Assembly: GCA_028871195.1 (NCBI GenBank)
Contig: JAGWNT010000077.1
Coordinates: forward strand, 1-19,144
Length of the DNA stretch: 19,144 bases
Reading direction: 5' to 3'
DNA from: REEB85 sp018971455
GTDB taxonomy: Bacteria > Pseudomonadota > Alphaproteobacteria > Acetobacterales > Acetobacteraceae
Below, piece after piece: positions 1 through 6,227 of the stretch. The translations under genes were made by a program, and so were the position numbers. Each line of letters starts with the position of its first letter. The stretch's first letter is position 1. Below the pieces are notes generated by a model, which worked only from the letters and a program-made list of their open reading frames with translations, was not told the origin of the DNA and ran no database searches.

Positions 1-176
1 TCGCGTGGCGGGGGCCGCGATGGGCTGGTCGCGCGGCGCCTCGGCGCTGGGATCGGCGCCGGCGGCCTGGGCGTGACCGGGCGCGAAGACGCTGGACAAG
101 CGGCGTGAAGCACCGTTCGATGGCTGTCCGGTGGGGCGGCGGGCCGTACCCGAGGCACATAACGAGAGGGATCAAC

Positions 177-1325
177 ATGCAACAATGGAAGCTGGCCGCG
201 CTGGCCAGCGCGGCCATCCTGGCCTCGGGCGCGGCGCAGGCGCAGGTCAAGGTGGGCTTCGTCACCTCGCTCTCCGGCCCGATCGCCTCGATCGGCGTGC
301 CCTACGCCAAGGGTCTCGCGGCCTGGGAGGCCGGCGGCACCGAGGTTGCCGGGCAGAAGATCACGACCATCCAGATCGATGACGCCTCCGACCCGGCGGT
401 CGCCGCGCGGGCGGCCAAGAAGCTGATCGAGGAGGATCACGTCGATGTGCTGGTGGGGACCGCCGGCACGCCGGGCTCGCTCGCCATGTACGGCGTGGCC
501 GCCGCCGCCCATGTGCCGATGATCATCACCGGCAACGCCTATGTGCCGGGCGACAAGGGCGCCTGGGAGATCACCGTGCCGCAGCCGGTGCCGCTGATGA
601 TCTCGGCCGACCTGGTGCGCATGAAGGCCGCCGGCGTGAAGACGATCGGCTATATCGGCTACAATGACGGCTGGGGCGACCTCGTCTACAAGTCGCTGCT
701 GCAGGTGGTGACGCCGGCCGGCATCAAGGTGATCATGAACGAGCGCTATGCGCGCGCCGACACCTCGGTGACGCCGCAGATCCTCAAGATCATGGCAGCC
801 CACCCCGACGCGGTGTTCGAGGGCGGCTCCGGCTCGCCCGGCGCGCTGCCACATCTGGCACTGTACGAGCATGGCTATCACGGCCATGTCTATGCGACGC
901 ACTCGATCATCAACTCGGAGTTCGTGCGCGTCGGCGGCAAGGCGGTGGACGGGCTGGAGGCGCCGACCGGGCCGGTGGTGGTGGCCGAGCAGCTGCCCGA
1001 CAGCAACCCGATCAAGGCGGTGGCGCTGCATTTCAAGGCGCTCTACCTGCAGGCCAACAAGCAGCCCACGGTCGATGCCTTCCCGGCCTATGCCTATGAC
1101 GCGATGCTGCTGGTGGCCAACGCCGTGAAGGTGGCGGCGCCGGGCGGCGCCAAGCCGGGCACCCAGGCCTATCGCGACGCGCTGCACACCGCGCTGATCA
1201 ACACCAAGGATCTGGTGGGCACGCACGCGGTCTACACCTTCCATCCCGGCGACCGTTATGGCGTGGATGATCGCTCGCGCGTCGTCGTCCGCCTCGAGGG
1301 CGGCGCCTGGAAGCTCGTGAAGTAA
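177..1325 (+). CDS. Branched-chain amino acid-type ABC transporter periplasmic binding protein (LivK-like)
   Basis: Predicted 382-residue periplasmic solute receptor of the Peripla_BP_6 / LivK family, which hands amino acids or small carboxylates and amides to an ABC importer. The ATG at 177 is chosen over the longer GTG at 105: a Shine-Dalgarno GAGAGGG (164-170) lies six bases upstream, and the protein then begins with a clean signal peptide (charged MQQWK, hydrophobic Ala/Leu core, AQA cleavage site near residue 22). The mature start KVGFVTSLSGPIASIG and the later IDDASDP and YAYDAMLL stretches are typical of the fold. No LivHMGF permease or ATPase genes lie within the window, so the partner transporter is unknown. 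The family has broad ligand range, so the substrate cannot be read from sequence. It converges on the molybdoenzyme gene across a hairpin. Confidence 0.88.
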   Translation: MQQWKLAALASAAILASGAAQAQVKVGFVTSLSGPIASIGVPYAKGLAAWEAGGTEVAGQKITTIQIDDASDPAVAARAAKKLIEEDHVDVLVGTAGTPGSLAMYGVAAAAHVPMIITGNAYVPGDKGAWEITVPQPVPLMISADLVRMKAAGVKTIGYIGYNDGWGDLVYKSLLQVVTPAGIKVIMNERYARADTSVTPQILKIMAAHPDAVFEGGSGSPGALPHLALYEHGYHGHVYATHSIINSEFVRVGGKAVDGLEAPTGPVVVAEQLPDSNPIKAVALHFKALYLQANKQPTVDAFPAYAYDAMLLVANAVKVAAPGGAKPGTQAYRDALHTALINTKDLVGTHAVYTFHPGDRYGVDDRSRVVVRLEGGAWKLVK

Positions 1326-1340
1326 GGCCTCGCCGATCTC

Positions 1341-1369
1341 CGGTGGCGGCGGCTACTCCGCCGCCATCG
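1341..1369. terminator. GC-rich hairpin between two convergent genes, candidate bidirectional terminator
   Basis: Inverted repeat with eight perfect G/C pairs (GGCGGCGG at 1345-1352, CCGCCGCC at 1358-1365) around a five-base loop. It extends outward to about 12 pairs with one G-U. It sits 15 bases after the binding-protein stop and covers the last codons and stop of the minus-strand molybdoenzyme. There is no T-run on either side, so it is not a canonical intrinsic terminator. A role as a 3'-end stabiliser or a Rho-assisted terminator for both genes is inferred from position. Confidence 0.5.
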
Positions 1370-3434
1370 GCATTTCGGCCGCGACGGCGCGCACCCACAC
1401 GGCGGTGTCGTGGAACACGGCGCCGCCCACCGGCGGGGCCGGATCGTCGCTGACCAGGGCGTTGATGCCGATGCCGCCCTCGAAATCGGCATGCGGCCAG
1501 ATGCTCTCCACCACCACCACGCCGGGCTGCAATCCGTCGAACATCCTGGCGTGGACGATGACCTCGCCCTGCGCGTTGCCCAGCCGCACCCGCCCGCCCT
1601 CGACGACGCCGAGGCGGGCGGCGTCGTCCGGGTGGATCAGCGCGGTCGGGCGGCCTTCGCGTTTGCGCGAGGAGGCAAGCTCGGTGAAGCTGGTGTTGAG
1701 GAATTGCCGCGCCGGGGCGGCGACCAGGCGGAACGGCCGCTCGGCGGTGCTCTCGTCGATGATCGCCATGTGGTCGGGCAGTGCCGGCATGGCGTGATGG
1801 TGCGGACCGATCGCCGCCCAGTCGGCGGTGAAGTGGAATTTCCGGTCCGGGTGGCCGAAGCCGTTGAGGAAATGGCTGTCGGCGAAGCTGGGCTGCGCGT
1901 CGATCCAGCGGCGCTCCAGCACGGTGGCGGCGTCCGGCCAGCCCGAGGCCTTGAGCGTGGCGTCGATGATCTCCATCGCCGTCATGTCGAAGCCGGGGTG
2001 GCGCGCGCCGAGGCGATGGGCCAGGGCCTGCAGCACCTCGTGGTTGGAGCGGCAGGTGCCGGGCGGCTCGATCAGCTTGGCGCCGATCTGGATGTGGCTG
2101 TGGCCACCGGCCTCGTAGATGTCGTCATGCTCCATGAACATCGTCGCCGGCAGCACCACGTCGGCCATGCGGGCGGTCTCGGTCATGAACTGCTCGTGCA
2201 CGCAGACGAACAGGTCCTCGCGCGCGAAGCCGCGCAGCACGCGGTTGCTGTCCGGCGCCACCGTCACCGGGTTGACGTTCTGGATCAGCAGCGAATGCAC
2301 CTGCGGCCCGTCGCCCAGCTCGCGGCGGTCGCCGGTCAGCACGGCGCCGATGCGGCTCATGTCCATCAGGCGGATCGAGGGGTCGCAGACATCGAGGCCC
2401 TCGATGAGCGTCTTGTCCCAGTGATAGATGCTGCGGTTGTTCCAGAAGGCGCCGGCGCCCTCGTGGCGCCACTTGCCCGTCACCGTCGGCAGGCAGCTGA
2501 CCGCGTGCAGGTTCGAGGCGCCGTTGCGCATCCGCGAGAAGCCGTAGCCGACGCGGATGAAGGCGCGCTCGGTGGCGCAGTAGAGTTTCGCGAAAGCCTC
2601 GATCTGCGCGACGGGCAGCCCGGTGATGGCGCTCGCCCAGTCCGGCCCGCGGCTCGCCAGATGCGCCTCCAGCGCCGCCGGCGTGTCGGCGAACTCGGCC
2701 ATGTAGGCGCGGTCGGCATAGCCGTCGCGGAAGGCGACGTGCATCACGGCACAGGCCAGCGCCCCGTCCGTGCCGGGACGCAGGGCGATGTGCATGTCGG
2801 CCGCCTGCGCGGTGCCGGTGCGGTAGGGATCGACCACCACCAGCCTGGCGCCGCGCTGTTTGCGGGCCTTGCTGATATGGGTCATCACGTTGACCTGGGT
2901 GTTCACCGGGTTGCCGCCCCAGACGATGATGAGGTCGGCATGCTGCATCTCGCGCGGGTCGGGGCCGGTGAAGATGCCGGCGCCGGCCTTCCAGCCGGCC
3001 TGGCAGATCATCGAGCAGATGGAGGTGTTCTGGCGCGAGTAGCGCATGGCGTGGCGCAGCCGGTGGATGCCGTCGCGCTGCACCAGGCCCATGGTGCCGG
3101 CGAAGTAGTAGGGCCAGACGGCCTCGCTGCCGTGCCGCGCCGCGACCTCGGTGAAATTGCCGGCGACGCGGTCGAGCGCCTCCTCCCAGGTGATTTCGCG
3201 GAACTGGCCGCTGCCGCGCGGGCCGGTGCGCAGCAGGGGCTGGGTCACCCGTCCGGGGTGGTGAATGCGCTCGGCATAGCGCGAGACCTTCGCGCAGATC
3301 ACCCCGTCCGTGTAGCTGTTAGCCGCCGCGCCGCGCACCGCGCCGATGCGCGCGCCGTCGATCACCTCGACCTCCAGCGCGCAGGTGGAGGGGCAGTCAT
3401 GCGGACAGACGGAGGAGCGGGTGATGCTGGTCAT
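1353..3434 (-). CDS. Molybdopterin-dependent oxidoreductase (DMSO reductase superfamily) with N-terminal 4Fe-4S site
   Basis: Predicted 693-residue molybdo-bis(pyranopterin) enzyme. The N-terminus holds a cluster motif, Cys10, Cys14, Cys18 (CPHDCPSTC) and Cys47, as in the Mo-bisPGD domain that binds one 4Fe-4S cluster. A cofactor-binding core follows (WGGNPVNTQ, VVVDPYRTGTAQAAD, RPGTDGALA, LIQNVNPV, VVLPATMFMEHDD), then a C-terminal molydopterin dinucleotide-binding domain (FRLVAAPARQFLNTSF, IHPDDAARLGV). Cys140 in NTSIC is a candidate Mo ligand, but this is inference. There is no Tat signal and no adjacent Fe-S or membrane-anchor subunit, so it is probably a soluble cytoplasmic enzyme. The ATG at 3434 is chosen because family homology starts right after it; longer in-frame starts would read through the repeats and the divergent gene. 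It is divergent from a ModE-type regulator. Substrate unknown. Confidence 0.88.
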   Translation of the reverse strand: MTSITRSSVCPHDCPSTCALEVEVIDGARIGAVRGAAANSYTDGVICAKVSRYAERIHHPGRVTQPLLRTGPRGSGQFREITWEEALDRVAGNFTEVAARHGSEAVWPYYFAGTMGLVQRDGIHRLRHAMRYSRQNTSICSMICQAGWKAGAGIFTGPDPREMQHADLIIVWGGNPVNTQVNVMTHISKARKQRGARLVVVDPYRTGTAQAADMHIALRPGTDGALACAVMHVAFRDGYADRAYMAEFADTPAALEAHLASRGPDWASAITGLPVAQIEAFAKLYCATERAFIRVGYGFSRMRNGASNLHAVSCLPTVTGKWRHEGAGAFWNNRSIYHWDKTLIEGLDVCDPSIRLMDMSRIGAVLTGDRRELGDGPQVHSLLIQNVNPVTVAPDSNRVLRGFAREDLFVCVHEQFMTETARMADVVLPATMFMEHDDIYEAGGHSHIQIGAKLIEPPGTCRSNHEVLQALAHRLGARHPGFDMTAMEIIDATLKASGWPDAATVLERRWIDAQPSFADSHFLNGFGHPDRKFHFTADWAAIGPHHHAMPALPDHMAIIDESTAERPFRLVAAPARQFLNTSFTELASSRKREGRPTALIHPDDAARLGVVEGGRVRLGNAQGEVIVHARMFDGLQPGVVVVESIWPHADFEGGIGINALVSDDPAPPVGGAVFHDTAVWVRAVAAEMPMAAE

Positions 3435-3546
3435 GGCCCGAGTTTCGCGCCGGGAGGGCGCGCTTGGCAATCCGAGTTTCGCGCCGGGACGGCGCGATTG
3501 GCAATCATGGCGTTGATCCCCGTGCCAAGGCGTGATTGGCTGGGCC
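3435..3546. promoter_or_regulatory. Divergent control region between molybdoenzyme and ModE-like regulator
   Basis: This 112-base intergenic stretch must carry start signals for both the minus-strand molybdoenzyme and the plus-strand nine-gene cluster. Most of it is the tandem repeat at 3438-3505. Each repeat contains, on the minus strand, a TTGCCA followed 17 bases later by CGAAAC, a weak -35/-10 like pair. No convincing -10 element is seen for the plus strand, and neither gene has a strong Shine-Dalgarno sequence, so short or leaderless 5' ends are possible. Operator function for the neighbouring regulator is inferred from position only. Confidence 0.5.
3438..3505. repeat. Two adjacent 34-bp direct repeats, each with an internal dyad
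   Basis: Unit 1 is 3438-3471 and unit 2 is 3472-3505, directly abutting. They differ at only two of 34 positions (G/C in the central spacer and C/A just after the right arm). Each unit contains the inverted pair CGCGCC and GGCGCG separated by five bases (extended to TCGCGCC/GGCGCGA in unit 2) and ends in TTGGCAAT. A degenerate partial copy (GGCGTGATTGGC, 3529-3540, 11/12 matching the end of unit 2) lies just downstream. The arrangement looks like a tandem operator for a dimeric regulator; a recent small duplication is the alternative. Confidence 0.85.
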
Positions 3547-3930
3547 ATGGCCGTGACACCCTCGAAATCCGCGTCCGCCCCGCGGGCCGGCCACCGCGTC
3601 AGCCTGCGGCTCGACCTCGCCTGCGGCGCGCGCATCGGCCCGGGGAAGGTGGCGCTGCTGGAGGAGATCGCCCGCTCCGGCTCGATCTCGGCGGCCGGGC
3701 GGGGGCTGAAGATGTCCTATCGCCGGGCGTGGGAGCTGGTCGAGGACCTCAACCGCCATCTCGGCACCGCGGTGGTCAGCACGGCCGCCGGCGGGCCCGG
3801 CGGCGGCGGCGCGCGGCTGACGCCGGCGGGCGAGGCGGTGGTGGCGCAGTACCGCGCCATCGAGGCGGCGAGCAGCCGCGCCGCGCAGGCCCATCTGGAC
3901 GCCCTTTCCGAATGGTTCGGTGCCAAATGA
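3547..3930 (+). CDS. ModE-type winged-helix transcriptional regulator lacking molybdate-binding domains
   Basis: About 127 residues matching the N-terminal LysR-like winged-helix domain of ModE (COG2005 type). Key parts are an RLDLACGARIGPGKVALLEEI helix-strand segment, the recognition region GSISAAGRGLKMSYRRAWELVEDLN (written here in part: GSISAAGRGLKMSYRRAW), and a wing ending in GGARLTPAGEAVV, followed by a dimerising helix. Full-length E. coli ModE is about 262 residues with two C-terminal TOBE/Mop domains; none are present here, so molybdate would not be sensed in the ModE way. The ATG at 3547 is chosen; a GTG at 3532 in the same frame is possible. Its stop overlaps the msrC start (ATGA). 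Likely target: the repeats at 3438-3505. Confidence 0.85.
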   Translation: MAVTPSKSASAPRAGHRVSLRLDLACGARIGPGKVALLEEIARSGSISAAGRGLKMSYRRAWELVEDLNRHLGTAVVSTAAGGPGGGGARLTPAGEAVVAQYRAIEAASSRAAQAHLDALSEWFGAK

Positions 3931-4379
3931 TCATGCCGTATGACGATATCCTGAGCGAGCTGTCCGGTCTGTTCGAGGGCGAGCACGACGCCATCGCCAA
4001 CGCCGCCAACGCGGCCGCCGTGCTGTGGCAGCACCTGCCCGACATCAACTGGGCCGGGTTCTACTTCCTCAAGGGGGGCGAGCTGGTGCTCGGCCCGTTC
4101 CAGGGCAAGCCGGCCTGCATCCGCATCGGTCTGCACCAGGGCGTGTGCGGGGCGGCGGCCAGCCGGCGGGAAAGCCTGGTGGTCGCCGATGTGCACGAAT
4201 TCCCCGGCCACATCGCCTGCGACGGCGCCTCGAACGCCGAGATCGTCGTGCCGCTGCTGCGCGGGGACACGCTGCTCGGCGTGCTCGACATCGACAGCCC
4301 CCGCCATGGCCGCTTCACCGAGGAGGACCGGGCGGGCTGCGAGGCCGTCGCGCGCGCCTATGTCGCCTCGCTGGCATGA
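3927..4379 (+). CDS. msrC: Free methionine-R-sulfoxide reductase (fRMsr, GAF domain)
   Basis: A 150-residue single GAF-domain protein that reduces free L-methionine-(R)-sulfoxide to methionine with thioredoxin-type reductants in the cytoplasm. Family hallmarks are visible: NWAGFYF near the N-terminus, LVLGPFQGKPACIRI, GVCGAAA, and HIACDGASNAEIVVP. These give the three conserved cysteines (KPAC, GVCG, IACD) used for catalysis and disulfide resolution. The C-terminal LLGVLDIDSP and RFTEED are also typical. Start ATG 3927 overlaps the upstream regulator stop as ATGA; ATG 3933 two codons on is an alternative. Its own stop overlaps the gsiA start in the same way, so translation of the three genes is probably coupled. 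The length is normal for the family. Confidence 0.93.
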   Translation: MIMPYDDILSELSGLFEGEHDAIANAANAAAVLWQHLPDINWAGFYFLKGGELVLGPFQGKPACIRIGLHQGVCGAAASRRESLVVADVHEFPGHIACDGASNAEIVVPLLRGDTLLGVLDIDSPRHGRFTEEDRAGCEAVARAYVASLA

Positions 4380-6193
4380 GCGCGCTGCTCGATATCTCGG
4401 GCCTCGAGGTTGCCTTCGACACGGATCACGGGCCGGTCACCGTGGTCAGGGGGCTCGATCTGTTGGTGGCGGCCGGCGAGACGGTGGCGCTGGTCGGGGA
4501 ATCGGGCTCCGGCAAGTCGGTCACGGCACTGGCGATCACCCGGCTGATCGATCATGCGGGCGGGCGCGTCACCGCGGGGCGCATCGGCTTCACCGGGCGC
4601 GACGGGGCCGTGCAGGACATCGCGCGGGCCAGTGCCGAGGCGATGCGCCGCCTGCGCGGGCCGGAAATCGCCATGGTGTTCCAGGAGCCGATGACCAGCC
4701 TCAACCCGGTGCTGCGCATCGGCGCGCAGATCGCCGAGGCGGTCATGCTGCATCAGGGGCTCGGCGAGGCGGCGGCGCTGGCCGAGGCGCAGCGCATGCT
4801 GGAGCTGGTGCGCATTCCCGCCGCCGCCCGCCAGCTGCGCCGCTACCCGTTCGAGCTCTCGGGCGGCATGCGCCAGCGGGTGATGATCGCCATCGCGCTG
4901 TCCTGCCGGCCGCGCCTGCTGATCGCCGACGAGCCGACCACGGCGCTGGACGTGACGGTGCAGGCGCAGGTGCTGCGGCTGATCGGCAGCCTGCAGCGCG
5001 AGCTTGGCATGGGGCTGATGTTCATCACCCACGACATGGGGGTGGTGGCCGAGATCGCCGACCGGGTGGTGGTGATGCGGGCGGGCGAGGTGGTGGAGGA
5101 GGGGCCGGCCACGCGCATCTTCGACGCGCCGGGCCAGCCCTACACCAGGGCGCTCCTCGCCGCCGTGCCGGTGCTGGGCAGCCTGGCCGATCAGCCGCTG
5201 CCCCTGCCCTTTCCCGCGGTGGACGGGCCGCCGCCGGCGCCACAGGACACGGTGCGCGACACGCTGGTGCTGGAGGTGCGCGACCTGGTGACCAATTTCG
5301 ACGTGCGGCGCGGCGTGTTCGGCCGGCTGGCGGGGCGCATCCACGCCGTCGAGGGGGTCAGCTTCGATCTGCGGGCCGGCGAGACGCTGGCCGTGGTGGG
5401 CGAGTCCGGCTGCGGCAAATCGACCACCGGGCGCAGCATCATCCGCCTCGAACAGCCGCGCGGCGGGCGCATCCGCCTCGACGGGCAGGACATCACCCGC
5501 CTCGACGGCGGCGCCGAGGCGGCGCTGCGCCGGCAGGTGCAATATGTCTTCCAGGACCCGTTCGCCTCGCTCGACCCGCGGCTGAGCATCGGCTTTTCGA
5601 TCGCCGAGCCGATCCACACTCACCGGCTGCTCGCCGGGGCCGACGTGACCGCGCGGGTGCAGGCGCTGCTCGAGCAGGTCGGGCTGCCGGCCGGCTTTCT
5701 CTCCCGCTATCCGCATGAGCTGTCGGGCGGCCAGCGCCAGCGCGTGTGCATCGCGCGCGCCCTGGCCAGCGAGCCGAGCGTGATCATCGCCGACGAGGCG
5801 GTGGCCGCACTCGACGTGTCGATCCGCGCCCAGGTGGTCAACCTGCTGATGGCATTGCAGGCGCGGCTGGGCGTCGCCTTCCTTTTCATCTCCCACGACA
5901 TGGCGGTGGTGGAGCGCGTCGCGCACCGGGTGGCGGTGATGTATCTCGGCCAGATCGTCGAGATCGGGCCGCGCCAGGCGGTGATGGGCCGCCCGCAGCA
6001 CGCCTATACGCGCCGGCTGCTGGACGCCGTGCCGGTGCCCGACCCGCGCCGCCGGCGCCATGCCGCCGAACTCGATGAGAGCGAGGTTCCATCACCCTTG
6101 CGGGCGCTCGACGATCCGCCCAGGGTGGCGCCGCTGGTCCGCGTGGGGCCTGACCATTTCGTCGCCCGCCACCAGGTCGGCGGGTTGTATTGA
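4376..6193 (+). CDS. gsiA: Glutathione/dipeptide-type ABC importer, fused double ATPase subunit
   Basis: A 605-residue protein with two ABC ATPase domains in one chain, as in E. coli GsiA (separate DppD and DppF in many other systems). Domain 1: Walker A GESGSGKS (41-48), Q-loop Gln103, signature LSGGMRQ (161-167), Walker B LLIADEP (181-187), switch His219. Domain 2: Walker A GESGCGKST (342-350), Q-loop Gln393, LSGGQ (449-453), Walker B VIIADEA (469-475), switch His508. Both catalytic glutamates are present, but the proline that usually follows is Ala475 in domain 2, and the D-loop reads AALD. Oligopeptide-type extensions (QPYTRALLAAVP, HAYTRRLLDAVP) follow each domain. ATG 4376 overlaps the msrC stop (ATGA) with no separate Shine-Dalgarno. 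It energises the GsiC/GsiD pore. Confidence 0.93.
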   Translation: MSALLDISGLEVAFDTDHGPVTVVRGLDLLVAAGETVALVGESGSGKSVTALAITRLIDHAGGRVTAGRIGFTGRDGAVQDIARASAEAMRRLRGPEIAMVFQEPMTSLNPVLRIGAQIAEAVMLHQGLGEAAALAEAQRMLELVRIPAAARQLRRYPFELSGGMRQRVMIAIALSCRPRLLIADEPTTALDVTVQAQVLRLIGSLQRELGMGLMFITHDMGVVAEIADRVVVMRAGEVVEEGPATRIFDAPGQPYTRALLAAVPVLGSLADQPLPLPFPAVDGPPPAPQDTVRDTLVLEVRDLVTNFDVRRGVFGRLAGRIHAVEGVSFDLRAGETLAVVGESGCGKSTTGRSIIRLEQPRGGRIRLDGQDITRLDGGAEAALRRQVQYVFQDPFASLDPRLSIGFSIAEPIHTHRLLAGADVTARVQALLEQVGLPAGFLSRYPHELSGGQRQRVCIARALASEPSVIIADEAVAALDVSIRAQVVNLLMALQARLGVAFLFISHDMAVVERVAHRVAVMYLGQIVEIGPRQAVMGRPQHAYTRRLLDAVPVPDPRRRRHAAELDESEVPSPLRALDDPPRVAPLVRVGPDHFVARHQVGGLY

Positions 6194-6227
6194 GCGGGCC
6201 GCCGATGGCCCGCAGGAGGAGGATACC

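Noticed and set aside
2..76. Open frame entering from the left edge and ending at TGA 74-76, possibly the tail of an upstream gene
   Set aside because: Only about 24 residues, low complexity (Ala/Gly/Ser/Trp), and another frame is also open to 108, so no gene tail can be supported.
105..176. GTG at 105 as the start of the LivK-like protein
   Set aside because: The added 24 residues are Arg/Gly-rich and would bury the signal peptide. ATG 177 has a proper Shine-Dalgarno sequence and gives a normal signal sequence.
3464..3482. Sigma-54 type promoter suggested by TTGGCA followed by TTTCGC in the repeats
   Set aside because: The spacing between GG and GC does not fit the -24/-12 pattern, and the -12 element is not matched.
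1410..3926. Very long plus-strand open frame antisense to the molybdoenzyme and running in frame into msrC (about 989 residues in total)
   Set aside because: Its composition is that of a mirror of a high-GC gene (Ala/Arg/Val/His/Gly-rich, no family motif). Only the part from 3927 onward is a real gene (msrC). Such antisense frames are expected when third positions are almost all G/C.
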